Shown here piece by piece: positions 37,159-48,899 of a DNA stretch of 64,000 nucleotides. Positions within the stretch are counted from its first letter, which is position 1, and each line of letters opens with the position of its first letter. The notes under the pieces are model-generated. The model saw nothing but the letters and a program-made list of their open reading frames with translations, had not been told where the DNA came from and did not search any database. This stretch comes from Phanerochaete sordida. Lineage: Eukaryota > Basidiomycota > Agaricomycetes > Polyporales > Phanerochaetaceae. The position numbers and the translations under genes are program-made. The stretch is from NCBI GenBank assembly GCA_019973155.2, contig BPQB01000007.1:434001-498000 (forward strand). Direction: 5' to 3'.

Positions 37159-38325
37159 ATGCCGTTCTCTCCGAAACCCGGATGCCCCATGTGCGGCATT
37201 GTCGCGTCCGCGGTCCATACACCAGCACCCTCACCGCGGTCCCCGACTTTCCCAGCCAGCTCCTCTGCACCAGAGGTGCTCTATCGTGACGATAACTTCA
37301 CAGTATATCGGGAGCTTGCAAACACTGTCTCAAGTAAAGGGCACCTCATAATCGTCTTCAAGTCGGTAACATGTCCTTCGCCTCACAACGCGCTACGACG
37401 GCTAATTTTTATGCGCCTCTTTTATAGTCTCCATGTGCCATCCCTATACACCCTTGTGAGTGGCCCGCTTGAGCCCGCCTCTAGTTAGACCGCTAAGCTT
37501 CCGTCCGTCATAGTCATCTAGCGACCTCCCTCTACTCGTTACAGTACGAGACCTCGGTCGCAGATTACTGAACTCGCTACTTAATCCTTCTCACTCCGAC
37601 TTTCCTAATACACCTGTCACCGCCAGCCCCTCACGACCTCTCACCGTCGACACGTCATCCGAGACCCCTCTCGACGACGATTCGTTCCGGATAGGATTTA
37701 TTACGCCACCCTTCCGTGATAGCAAGATACCCGTGACCGACCACCTCCATGCACACGCGTATATTCTCCCTGCCGACCGTATGGGCTGGTGGCGAGCTGT
37801 GGGATTCAGCGGTATGGCCTGGTACGCCGTGGACGACTTGATCGCAGAAATCAGGTATGCGTGCTATTCTTACCACGTCCGTGCCTCCGCACGTCAGGTA
37901 CACCGTGTCTCGGTGCGCAGCATTTGCACACGCGCACCACACTATGGGATCGTCGAACGGGCAAGGCATCGCCGCGCGCTGTTGCTACGCCCTTACGCGT
38001 CCCGCCTTACGTATATGCCGGACACCGCTGAACGCACGTTTTTCTGCGCAGGGAAGAAACGTCGAACAACCGCGTCCGCTCAGGCCCCAAGCCAAGGCGG
38101 GGACCGCGACCGATCGACCAGGTGCCCGCCGCCGGTGCCCGCCAGGGCTTGCCCAACGGCGTGGAGACCACGAGCGCGGGGCTCGGCGTTGCGGACCCGG
38201 AAGATCCAGAGCTCAGCCCAGGCCTCATGCGCCCGATGAGCTTCAGCGCGCCATCCTCGTCCCGCCCAGGCAGCTCAAGAGGGGACGTCCGCGCATCGTT
38301 ACCCGTTGCAGGCTCCCCGCGCTGA
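37159..38325 (+). CDS. HIT-domain nucleotide hydrolase/transferase
   Basis: Exons 37159-37361, 37428-37455 (28 nt), 37514-37854, 38052-38325; 281 residues. The fold is a HIT protein: CPMCGIVAS zinc-type start, YRDDNFTVYRELANTVSSKGHLIIVFN, LHVPSLYTLSSSDLPLLVTV, and the histidine triad region DHLHAHAYILP. HIT enzymes split nucleoside-phosphate bonds (AMP-lysine, ApnA or AMP-DNA), but the third triad position here lacks the usual HxHxHxx spacing to a fourth hydrophobic, so the exact subfamily is open. The C-terminal 90 residues are Arg/Pro/Ser-rich and disordered, unlike short HIT proteins. The third intron (about 197 nt) is long for this genome and may hide an exon. Head-to-head with the TRAX gene, 233 bp between starts. 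Confidence 0.78.
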
Positions 38326-38858
38326 GTGGTACGCGGGATGCCCTCCCCGACGCCGGAATTACCGTGGGGACTGTTTCGTATGATCAACGTCCGACATCGG
38401 AAGGCTTGGGCGCGGGATAGGGTTGGTGAGGTGATGTGCATCCGAGGTTCGTCCAGATACCTTACTGTTGGAACATTCCGGACATGTGCAATGCTAGTAT
38501 ACCTTCGCATCCATCTACATTATTCTCTTCTTTTCGGGAAATATGATGCTTTTCATCGGTCGAGAGGTCTCCGTACAGCAAATAGACAATCGTCCTGGTC
38601 TGAATATCCGCTCCATACTTACACAATTTGGTGTGGAAACCTCATGCAATTCAGCCGGCGTGCCATATCTCACACGACAAATGAGGCCGTCGCGGTACGA
38701 ACTTGGCAGTACTAGTCTATCGTTGGAAGTATTACTGAGAACGATGGAACAGCTATCGTACGCTTCAACTGGGTGAGGAAACTACAACAGGGGAATACAA
38801 GATTCGATATACTTTCGGCATTACATTACGAAGAGATTCCTACTGAAATATGGAGAGA
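38326..38858. other. Intergenic, convergent 3' ends
   Basis: AT-richer sequence between the HIT gene stop (+) and the Blm10 stop (-). No gene recognised. Confidence 0.5.
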
Positions 38859-41800
38859 TTAAGCATCTGTCGGAGCCGTCAGCGCAGGCACACATCTTGT
38901 CATGAGCGACACTTACAGTACGATGAGCCCGTCAACAAGGTCGACAGCGCCGCGAGCTGATCCTCCGTGAACTTCTTCGAGTCTTCGTGCCACGTATCCT
39001 GGTGGGTCTTGCGGAAGTTCCGGGCGCAGTGGCGCACGGTCGTCGATATCGGGATAGGGTCGTACGTGTGCTCGGCGAGGACGGTCGTGAGCAGGGTCGG
39101 CATCCAACGCTCGATCGTGTACGGATAGCTCTCGACGAGCGCGCAGATGCCCAGGATCGCCGCGTGCCGCTGGCGGAGAGCTGCTGCATACGTAGGCGAC
39201 TTGCGGTCAGGGAGGTGGCTGTTCTTCGCGAGACGGACGAAACGGTCCTTGAGGGCGAGTACACTCCGGCGTGGGGATACACGGAGAATGCCGGTGAGCG
39301 TGGTGGCCGCCATCTCGCGGACCTCTACCACCTCATCATCGAGACATCTACAAACGACCTGCCAGTGGAAGGCTGGAGTCAGCACCTATTTGTTGAGGTA
39401 GCAGGGACGAACGGACCTCCATCAGTTCCACTACCTTGATGTCGCTGATAGTCGGCCCCTGGCGGAAGTAGTAGACTTGTACGAGCGGGAGACACTTCAG
39501 TCGAACTCTCCATGACTACGTTATCTTTTAGCGCGTGCCCAAGTAGGACCATGGTGGGCAATGACTTACAGACGATGTCTGGATAGCCTTAAAGATAGCG
39601 TCCAGGATGGGATGGATGAGAGGTCGTGGAGGCATTACGCCGCACATCCTATTGAGTAAGACTCTCGCTCGAGTTGCAAGATCATCATTGTCGTTCACTA
39701 TTAGGAAAACATTGAGCTAGCGCGATGATAAAATGACGTACGACTCACGCTCTGTGAACCTGAATAGCTCAGGCTGTCATACCTTCACTCAGTCACCTGC
39801 TCAAGGTCATAATAAACAACGTACCATCAGCGGAAGGATGTAGTCGAACGTTGACCCTGCGTTGGTGTCGTGGATGGTCTGGAACAGCCACCTACACACA
39901 AGGACTCCGACGCGATCGTACGTAGACTGGAACGCCCTGACGCCAGGCAAACGCTCTTCGCGCCAAACTTTGAACTTCTTCGCAAGTTCAAGGACGCGAC
40001 CTTCGTGATATATACCGCGGATACCCATGAGATCGCTGTCAGCGTTTGAGACTCTTGACTCATAGACAACAGCCTCGGCTGTTGGTACCGTCGTGTTGGG
40101 ACGCCGCTGGAAGAATGTGTTCAACTTGATGTACTGTACAAGGGGACGGGACACTTACCATGATCTTGTCGCAGAAGGCCAGCATCTCGCTGATGTACGC
40201 AAGTACCTATAATCGACTATGAGAGCGAGATCTGTGCCCGAACGAAGCAACTTACATCATCGTGCTCACTGGCAATCTCGGGCCAAACTCGTTGGAGGGT
40301 GTCGTCCGCCCAAGCAGAGAACTTCCAGTTCAGCTCCTCATAGAAGGCACGGAAGAAGCTGAGGACCTTCACGACGTCGGAGGTTGATTCGGCGTTGAAG
40401 TCCACAGTCTTGAACTGGTCTACCAGATAGTCGACAAGAGGCTGCAGCCTCCGAGGATCCTTGTTGAAGAAGATGTACTGTGCAGCAACGAGTTACTCTC
40501 TGAGCTTGACACGATGGGTAGTGGAGCTGACCTCGAGGAACGACGTCCAGATAGAGATAACTTCGTTCGAAGTGTGGCCGAAAACCTTCGTGATATAAGG
40601 CGAAAACCATGCCCAGAACTCGCGCTGCTTTTCCGTAGGCCAGTGCTTCGACCCAGCGATAATCCCCGCCACCAACTCGGCAGCCGCTCGCTGCTTGTTT
40701 TTGTCACTATCAGCAAGAAGGGTCTCCAAGCTTGGCCGAAGTGCTTCGAAGGGCTCGTCCTCCAATAGTTGAACTAGATCACAGTTGTCAATCATGAGGT
40801 TGCGGCACTGGGCGCAGCATACGCACATATGGACTTGACACAAGAAGCATTGTCCTGCACAATCACCTCTGAGTGGTTCTCGGACGAGTAGTGCTTCGTC
40901 AACTTCTCCCAGAACGTAGACTGTACAGCAACCTCCCGTATGGCTTGAACAGCTTCTTGACAGTCTTCTGCCCAAGGTAACATAGGAGATGACGAAGCGG
41001 GTGGCGCAAGATAAGCAGACATATCCCGCCAGGCTAGCCAGCCGGTAGAGACCTTCTCGGACAAGACGCTGCGAGAAATATGAGCGCAGGTAGATGAATA
41101 ACCAGGGACACTGCTTACGCCTCTTTGCGTGCGTGCTCCAAATCCAGTGGTTCCTTGAACTGGTCCAAGAACCGGGCTGTAAAGCTGTGCGTTGGCCGGA
41201 GAATTTGCACTCTACGCTTGAGTGGATTATGAGTGCTCTCCAGAGCTAGGTCCACAGGGCCTTCGCTGAAGGTGCGTAGCTTGATGAATCGACTGATTTT
41301 CATCATGGCACGCTGAGCATACTGTTCGCGATCATGTAGTAAGGAATACGAGGTGTTTCTATCAAATTAACACTCACGTAGCGCTATTCCGATTGTTTGG
41401 ATGTTATGGATAAATCTGGACATGCTGAGGCGACGACGTACCATGCTGTAATTGGAATCTAGCGTTGAGTCGATTAGGAACTTGATGTGCGTCTTCTTCA
41501 AGGGTCGGTCGCGCCGGACCAATGTACGCAAGCATCGGGCAGCGACTACAGAGTATTTCCAATGCGTAGACGACGACTGCGCGACTTTGAGGACCACTTC
41601 CGTCTGCACGCACATAATTGTCACAAAACCCGCCGGAGTGGAGACAAAGAAGAGGCCTACCGTCTTGTCGTTGCCCTGATTCCACAACTCCACGCGAGCG
41701 GCCCGTTGGTCCGCGCAGCGGCGGACTAATTCTTCGTCAGAAGACGACGGAAGGCATTTGCGCAAGTTGTGGATCTCTCTAGTTAGGTGCTTGTTGTCGA

Positions 41801-44800
41801 TCTCGTAAATCACGAAGCAGGGTTCGACGAAGCTACTCAGAGCTATGCAAATGATTAGCATGGTCGAAACGCTATACCAAATGCCCACGCACTGGTCTCT
41901 CCAAGGGCATTGACACACTCTTGTATGGAAGGCTAATGGATATTTAGCTGCGATTCTAGATAAGACAGAACAAGTAATGGATACCTTTTCGTTGTGCTGA
42001 CAAGCAAAGAGCTTCTTCATGAACTCAGGAGTGAGTGTCGGGTCTACAGGACATGAGAATCGTGAATTCCGTCTCCTAAGGGTACGCACCGCCCACAGCA
42101 TATTTAGCTTCACAGCAAGAGATTAGTATCGCCCATGAGCGCGTTACAAGAACTCAGGCGCACCAAATGCAGACGTATTCAATGTCCAAAGAGCGCCTTT
42201 CATGCGGTCGTCCTCGACCCCTGGGTCCAGAGCGGAGTACAGGACTGGAAGCGTGCGCCGACGCAGACCGTCATAAGTCTGTCAAAGGGTTCAAATACCT
42301 CGGAAAGCGATAGGGCGGACGGCAAGACTTACATTGCTCAAACTGTCCAAAAGAGATTGGCTAGATCTGTCATCAAGATCAGTAAGGTGTTGGGCCCATC
42401 TAAACAGCTACTACGCACTCCCTGACGGTTGCGTAGTTCCAGAGACACCATTCGATGACTTCGTCGATGAGCTTATCTTCAAGCGGACCTCGCTTGCGCT
42501 CTACACTGTTCCAACGCAGACGAGCGGCGTGGTAGAGACTACACAACAGTAAGCCACATATTACTCCAGTGGAGGATGATCGTCTTACCGAGCTCGGCGG
42601 ATGAGAACAGCTCTTGGCCACACTTTCTGGTTCGCATATTGGCGAGTGATGTTCAGCTCCGTATGATAGCGATCAAGCTGGACGTAGTAGCTGGTGAGGG
42701 CGGTTGAGACTTGTTGCTCGATCAAAGTAAGAAGGCAACCGACTTGTCTTTGCTATCGCCGTAGTCGAGCATGAACGTGCGTATCGAGCGAATCTAAACA
42801 TACGAGCTTTAAATGGTGAGGCAAGAGGGGGTCAGATACCACGTACGAGCATGTGAACTGCGTCGAGAATATTCTCCTCGCCTTGCGAACGCAGCGACGT
42901 CGAGGCTTTGGAGAGCAGCTCTCCGAAACGCCTCTTCAGGTCGGTCATATACTGGTGGCGAGGATCGGCGGGATCTGTCAGAGCGAAGCCTGAAGCGAGA
43001 GGCTCAATGGCGGCAATCATCTCTGGGATCTCGTTCCTATCGTCTCATGAGCGCAAGACTGTCAGCGATGGCAAGAAAATCCTTACAAGATGTCCGATGT
43101 ATCAAGGGCCGAGCGGGCATCTTCTGCAGAGATGAACTCTTTCACGAGTGTTGGAATACCGGAGAAGGCGTTGCGAACCAAGCTCAAGTGCCTGCGATGA
43201 AATGAGCTTTTGCTACAGCGGGAAAAGGATGTCGCCACCGACCTGCAGAAGTCGTTCCTCCAGACAGCATCACGCGTTACCCCTGCAAAGCCCCTCAGAC
43301 AACGCCAAGGAAATGAGGCAAAGCGGGCGCACCTGGCTCAAGCAGATTTTCCATGACGGTCATCGCGGGCTCGACGAGTTCTCGGAAGATCTGGAGCGCG
43401 AAGTCGATCTCAGCATCATCCGGTACATGCCAGCTAGGCTTTGAGCAGTTTATGAGCTGAAGTGACCGTCAGGATACCACGATGATATACCTTAACCTCT
43501 CCTGGAGAGTAGAGTCGGCCCCAGTGCTTGTAGTGCTCGGCTTCGAAGCCTGAACACGCTGTTGCGTTAGCTTCGGGCACCGCAGAGTCTTAGCCGCCGC
43601 TCACCCTCGCTCTCCCACTCATCCATGTTCGCAAACTTGTTCTCGAGCGGATAGGTATGGGTCAGAGTAAGCAAGGTGCTGGATAGTAGCTTGCCAGTCG
43701 ACGAAAACCCTCGTTTGGCGAGAGTCTTTTTGTGCAAGTACTTGAGGAGACTCAACAGCTCGTCCTTGTATTTCAAAGCCTTCGGAGCATTGATCAAGGT
43801 TAGCATTAAGCAATAACTAACGGTGAGCGTGCACATACCGCCTTTCCGTCGCTGAGAGACATGTCTCAGTATATCTTCCCGCCTGATAGTGATCTTACTT
43901 ACTTGTACATCGCGCCGCGCAGGATCGCAAGGTCTAGTCCACAAGTCAATATAAGTTGATCCCGACGCCACACACACAACTTACTCCAATGCAAACTCGC
44001 ATCTGATGGCAGCGGTGTTGCGTTGAGCGACGTCGTTCTTACAGAGCTCGCTCCATGCTCCAGCTCTGTACGAATGCTCTGGATACAGAATGGCAGGAAC
44101 TTCGCGAGCGTCTTGGCAGGATTGGCATTTGCCACGCATTCCACGAGTTGGTGGATCGCGCGCACAGCGTTCGACCGAACATTGTTGCTCGCATACTCGA
44201 ACACCATGTTCAATACCATGTCGTAGAGGCAGTCGGACAGATGCACGCAGATCTGACTGAACGCTCCACACACCGCATCGACAAGGTTCACTGTGTACGT
44301 TCTTCAGCAGCTGCAAGCAGTAATCTCAGGTAGAACACACCTTCGGTCTGACCTCCCGCGGCCCCATTCGCGCCTTCCTCGGGCAGGTTCTCGAACAACA
44401 GAATGACTCGTCGCAAGAACGCAGCTATCCAGTCGGCAAATTGCGTCGACATGCTGATGACCAGAGCGTCCTCCTCGTCCTTGGAGAAATGGTCTTCTCC
44501 GTTGAAAGACATCTTGTCCGGCAGCTGCACCTGCAGGACGGGTGACTGAGGGACAGTCATACCGGTGTCCATGTCCATGGTTGGGAGCATCTCGCCGGTA
44601 AGCTCGCCGAACTTCATGTACTGCGCTACTTCGACGAGGAAAGCCGTAGTGCAGAACTGGAGCCAGATCAGCGATAGCAAATCACAAGATGTATAAGACA
44701 TACCGTCTTCAGCGGATCGTTCTGCGGAGGAAACATAAGCAACTGCTACCAAGCTAAAAACCTTTTTATAATCACGTACCAGGTCAATGCCCGGCAGGAG

Positions 44801-47018
44801 TAGCTCGAGAATCGGGAGGATGTGCTTTGCTCCGGGATAATACACATGTCGGCACACGATGGCTGGCGCAATGGCGCCAAGAGCCTTGATGACGGCGATG
44901 GTGCGCTGGGTCTATGCAACTTGATTGTAAGCATACACGACAGAGCCAACTATTTCACGCATACCTCAACAAGAGCTTCGAGTGCAGGGACGGCACGCTC
45001 CAATATGGGATGAAGGATGAGGTCAGGTTCCATCACGCTCATGGACTTCAAGGCACTCTGGATGTTGGCGACTGTGGTGCTGTCCTGCGAGAACATTGCG
45101 AGCAGGCACACTGTCCTTAGACTCTTGACCAACTCACGCCGCATGTCACGCGTCAAACGGCGGTGCTGAGTGAGGCAGTCAGCCAAACCATTTGTTTATG
45201 TGGAGGACGGGATGTATCATACCTTCGGTGTCTTGCAATCAGACTGGTGTTCTTCATGCCATCCTGCAAGCAGCCGCTAGTTGAGCATAGTTTATGGCAA
45301 ATTCTCGTGTGACACATACGCTTGTTGAAGTCGTAAACGATGTACTTCACAAAGGCACTCAAGTCGTTAGTCCAGCTTCCCGAGTTTGACGGATGGAAGA
45401 AGCCTTCCGTAGAAGCGATGAATTTGACGAGGGAGTCGAGCGCCTTCGAGCCAGCCAAGTAGGTCTTCAACTTATGGTGTCCTCCCTTGCCGAGAGGAGC
45501 CGACAAGTAGTCTGCGAGAGCTCCGTGCGTAACACCATTCTGTTGGGGCAGAGGGGTGCTCGCGCCAGACGCTACTGGGGTGTGGAAAGCTGGGGTAGGT
45601 GCTTGGGAGCCTGGGGCCGGTACGCCATCAGGTGCCATGGAATAGACGATGATTCGTGCCAAGGACGCTGCAGGGGAAGAGCTCAGCTGCCTGGTCTGGA
45701 TGAGATACGTTCACTACGTACGGATCCGCCACGCGGGCTTCGGTAGTCTGCCGATCTCGAAGGATGCCTGGTTATCGGCGCTAGGCCCCGTGGTGAGCGA
45801 CCCTGCGTCAGCTAGGGGAATCTCTGCAGTCTGTGAGGATACTTTCACGCGTAGAACGAAACATAGAGCGCACCCATGGACGCTAGACATTTCGTCATGA
45901 TGAGATTCCATTCTCTGTCGCTGAATATACCAACATCTCTGAAGATGCCGGACCAGCCCCACTTCGTGTCCAAGTCATCTTTGGACCAGTCAGGGCGGCC
46001 TTCATCCTCAGACCTTTCGTCGTCTGGTATCTCCTCAATGCGTTTCGGGTCGCTTGCAGAGGGGTCCGCATGTAATTCCGCAATGCGCGCCAGGAACTGC
46101 AGCATGCGCTCATCGTACATGTAAGAGTTCATGGACTCCCACTGTCGGAATAGCATGGGCAGGTATGACTGAGGATGGGAGAGCGGGAGGAACGTGAGCA
46201 GGTAGTACTGAGCTGCAAGCGTCCTCTGCAATGTGCCTGGTTAATAATGCGCATATACGCAGTCTTGAGACCACTCACACTCAGGCTTGTACCATCTATC
46301 ATGGGAACAAACGTGGCGAGCATCTCGTCAATAGCTGCAGGATGGAAGAATCGTCGTACGCTTTCGGCTATGTATCCCATGTACCAAGAGGTTTGGCTGA
46401 ATGAGAAGGTCCTGAGTTTAACAGAGCACTTGCGAGGCATGGTGACGAACCTGATCTCATACTGCCTCCTCGTCAAGAATAGGTCCTTACTCAGGATGTT
46501 GTAAATCGGCTTCCACGGCAGTCTCAAGTCGTCGATGGAGAGTTTCTTCTTCGACCTCGTGAGGGTCTGTAGATTGTCTGAACAAGTCGAGACGATGTGC
46601 GTGGGCATGCCGGGAGTGGTGCATATGTGATAGTACAGCCTGACGAGCCGGATTCGCTTCTCCTTGGGAATAGGATACTTCAACATGCCCCAGCTAACGT
46701 GGGGATCTGAGTTTCGCAGAAGACGAGAGATCGAGGTACGACGTACTATACGAGCATGCTATCCCACTGCTGCAAACCAGGGTCGTAATCCTTCGCCTCC
46801 AGGCATTGCGTCAGACGCAGCAAGATGAAGTCGAGCATCTCCTGCATCTTCTCATTCGACTCGACGGAATAAGGCAGGCTGCTGATGTAGTTCTTCGTCT
46901 TCACCATGTAGCGGTCCTCCTTTTCGTGATCCCCATCGACACCATTCAGGGCCCGTGGCGTGTGCCCATTTGGCCCTGGGTCATGGAGTCTGAGCGAGGA
47001 AAGGTCTGGGATGCTCAT
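38859..47018 (-). CDS. BLM10: Proteasome activator Blm10/PA200
   Basis: About 8.2 kb of minus-strand exons broken by many short introns, the largest gene of the window. It starts MSIPDLSSLRLHDPGPNGHT at 47018 and continues DRYMVKTKNYISSLPYSVES, LRLTQCLEAKDYDPGLQQWD, and LKYPIPKEKRIRLVRLYYHI, characteristic of the Blm10 N-terminus. Long helical HEAT-like stretches follow (DDLRLPWKPIYNILSKDLFL, FFHPAAIDEMLATFVPMID, and DDEVVEVREMAATTLTGILR near the C-terminus). The C-terminus is LAALSTLLTGSSYYA, the last residues coming from an 8-nt coding exon at 38866-38859 after an intron of 52 nt. Blm10/PA200 is a dome-shaped cap that binds the 20S core and opens its gate with a C-terminal hydrophobic-Tyr-X motif. 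Individual internal exon borders were not all fixed. Confidence 0.93.
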
Positions 47019-47370
47019 GGCAACGTGCAGAGTAGAGTTGTGATGGTTGTCCAGAATCTCAGTATACAAGGTTAGTATGGGTCCGACAGGAGGGTGAGCG
47101 GATGCAGATGTGGTAATGTGGTCAGCGTGCGTGTTTGCGTAGCCTTTAGCCTTTTGGCACAGTGGCGCTCCGTGGCCGTGGTGGCGCAGTTGACGGCACG
47201 GTCCGAGGGTTGAACCAGCCGAGGTTGTGCAGACGGTATTGATATTCCAACAAACAACAAGCGGTAGCAGAGCGTACAGAAACAGCAGCAGAGAGCGATG
47301 AGGTGAAAGCGACAGACGAGAATCCAAATATCGGGTGACCCAAGTAGGACAAGCGGCGTCTACCACCGAT
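47019..47370. other. Blm10 promoter region
   Basis: 352 bp between the Blm10 start and the end of RXT2, both minus strand. The frame upstream of the Blm10 Met stays open to 47390 but shows no conserved sequence. Nothing else seen. Confidence 0.5.
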
Positions 47371-48450
47371 CTACGCAGCCGGCTGAACACTTGACGCTAC
47401 TGTCTCTCGCAGCTCGTCGATGGCTTTCTGGCGTACAATGTCCCATATTGCGTCTCGTTGCTTCCGCACATATCCAATTCCATCCCGAATCTCCTCCAAA
47501 CGCTCGATGTATTCGCGTCCGTCGTCCTGGAAATCGCGCAACACGGAAAGTGACTTCTCCATGTTCTCGGTCTGGACTTCCATGGTTGGTGGGTCGAAAT
47601 TGGTGTTGGCGTCCACAGAGAAACGCGTTAGGAACAATTTGTGTGTGATAGGCTCGAGGTTTGGTGCGCGTGCGAGACGGCGGTCTCTATCGCTCTCCCC
47701 GTCCATGTCCTCGTCTTCGCGTTTCGGTATCACATGGGTATCTTCAAGAGGTGCGTCTGGATCCTCGCTAAGGGCTTGCCATAAGCGACCTAGAGCGCGT
47801 CGCAGATGTCCTTCTTGTTCGATTATGCCATTCGTCGACTCTTCCAGCTCGTCCAACATCTTGGAGCGGAAAGCCTGCGTGACACCCTTGTCGAGAACGA
47901 ATGAGGTGTATGATAGGTGCTGGGTGGTCGGCGCGGGATACGGCGAAGTGAGAGGTGGCGTTGGTGAGCGTAGGTGAGGTAGGGTGACGGGTGCGTGCGG
48001 ATCTGGCTCTGAGGGTAGCAGAATCTTTAGCCGTTTCCTGGCTTGGTCCTCGATCTGAGGCAACAACATTACGAGTGCATTTGGAGGACGTATGAAGCAG
48101 ACTCACCTCCCACTCTTCATAGTTGGGTCCCCAGGCAGCCATCTTTCCTTTCCGTACCCAGCGTGCATCGCCAATCCTTTTCCGACCCCAGTTACCGGCG
48201 ACCGCAGTCAAGTTGGCGGTGGTCTCTTCATTGTCGAAATCAATGCCATGAGAAGGGTAGTACCAGGGCATCGCGTCGTTCGAGGGCAAGCTTACATAGC
48301 TAGGTGGGGGTCAGAGTCTGGCGTGTCGCGCTCAAGGCAAAGTACTTGCCTTGGGTCTTCATATTTCATCTCATCGAAGATGGCGGGCCGTTTAACACCG
48401 GCGACGTAGGGAGGAGGGTCGGACTGCCGACTAGTGGAGGGGCGGGACAT
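47371..48450 (-). CDS. RXT2: Rpd3L complex subunit Rxt2-like
   Basis: Exons 48450-48350, 48299-48107, 48054-47371; 325 residues. The N-terminal region (DNEETTANLTAVAGNWGRKR, DARWVRKGKMAAWGPNYEEW) matches the Rxt2 N-terminal domain, where a Trp-Gly-Arg-Lys-Arg element precedes a charged Arg/Lys helix. A Pro-rich linker and a helical C-terminal half (LDELEESTNGIIEQEGHLRR, VRKQRDAIWDIVRQKAIDEL) follow. Rxt2 is a structural subunit of the large Rpd3 histone-deacetylase complex. The first intron appears to start with GC rather than GT (AG|gcaagt at 48349), the known minor GC-AG class; with it the exons sum to whole codons and the join reads EDPSYVSLPSNDA. The catalytic subunit gene RPD3 lies 9 kb away. 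Start by the Met at 48450. Confidence 0.8.
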
Positions 48451-48899
48451 GGAACGCGGAGGGGGGCTATTCCGGGAGATCTCTCGTCTAACGAGAGCGT
48501 GGAAGGGGTCGTCAAATATGAAGGCCGCGTCGGCCAGTGCTGTTGGCTTGGAGGGTGCGTGGTGGAGAGGGACGAGAGACGGAGTGCGGGAGGCACAATG
48601 ACGGCCTCGATGCGTGACGAGGCGGAGTGACCGCGGTGCGTGACAGGGACGTCGATGGGTCTCCTATTGGCTGGGATTGGCTTCAGCACATTGCGTTTAG
48701 CAGAGCATCCACCAGGTCCTCACGGACTTGCTAGATCCCACCACGTGCGGCCCTTCCCACTCCATCTCCTACTTTATGTCTCTAACTGTTCTGTCATGCC
48801 AGATCTGCGCCAGGCCCTTCCGGTCTACACAACGAGCACTCATCCCAAGTCGTGCGCGTCACTACGCACAGTCCGCACGCAGCGTCGGGGGACGCGTCT
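48451..48899. other. Divergent promoter region
   Basis: About 450 bp between RXT2 (-) and the large low-complexity gene (+). Frames seen here are not conserved. Likely a shared promoter. Confidence 0.5.
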
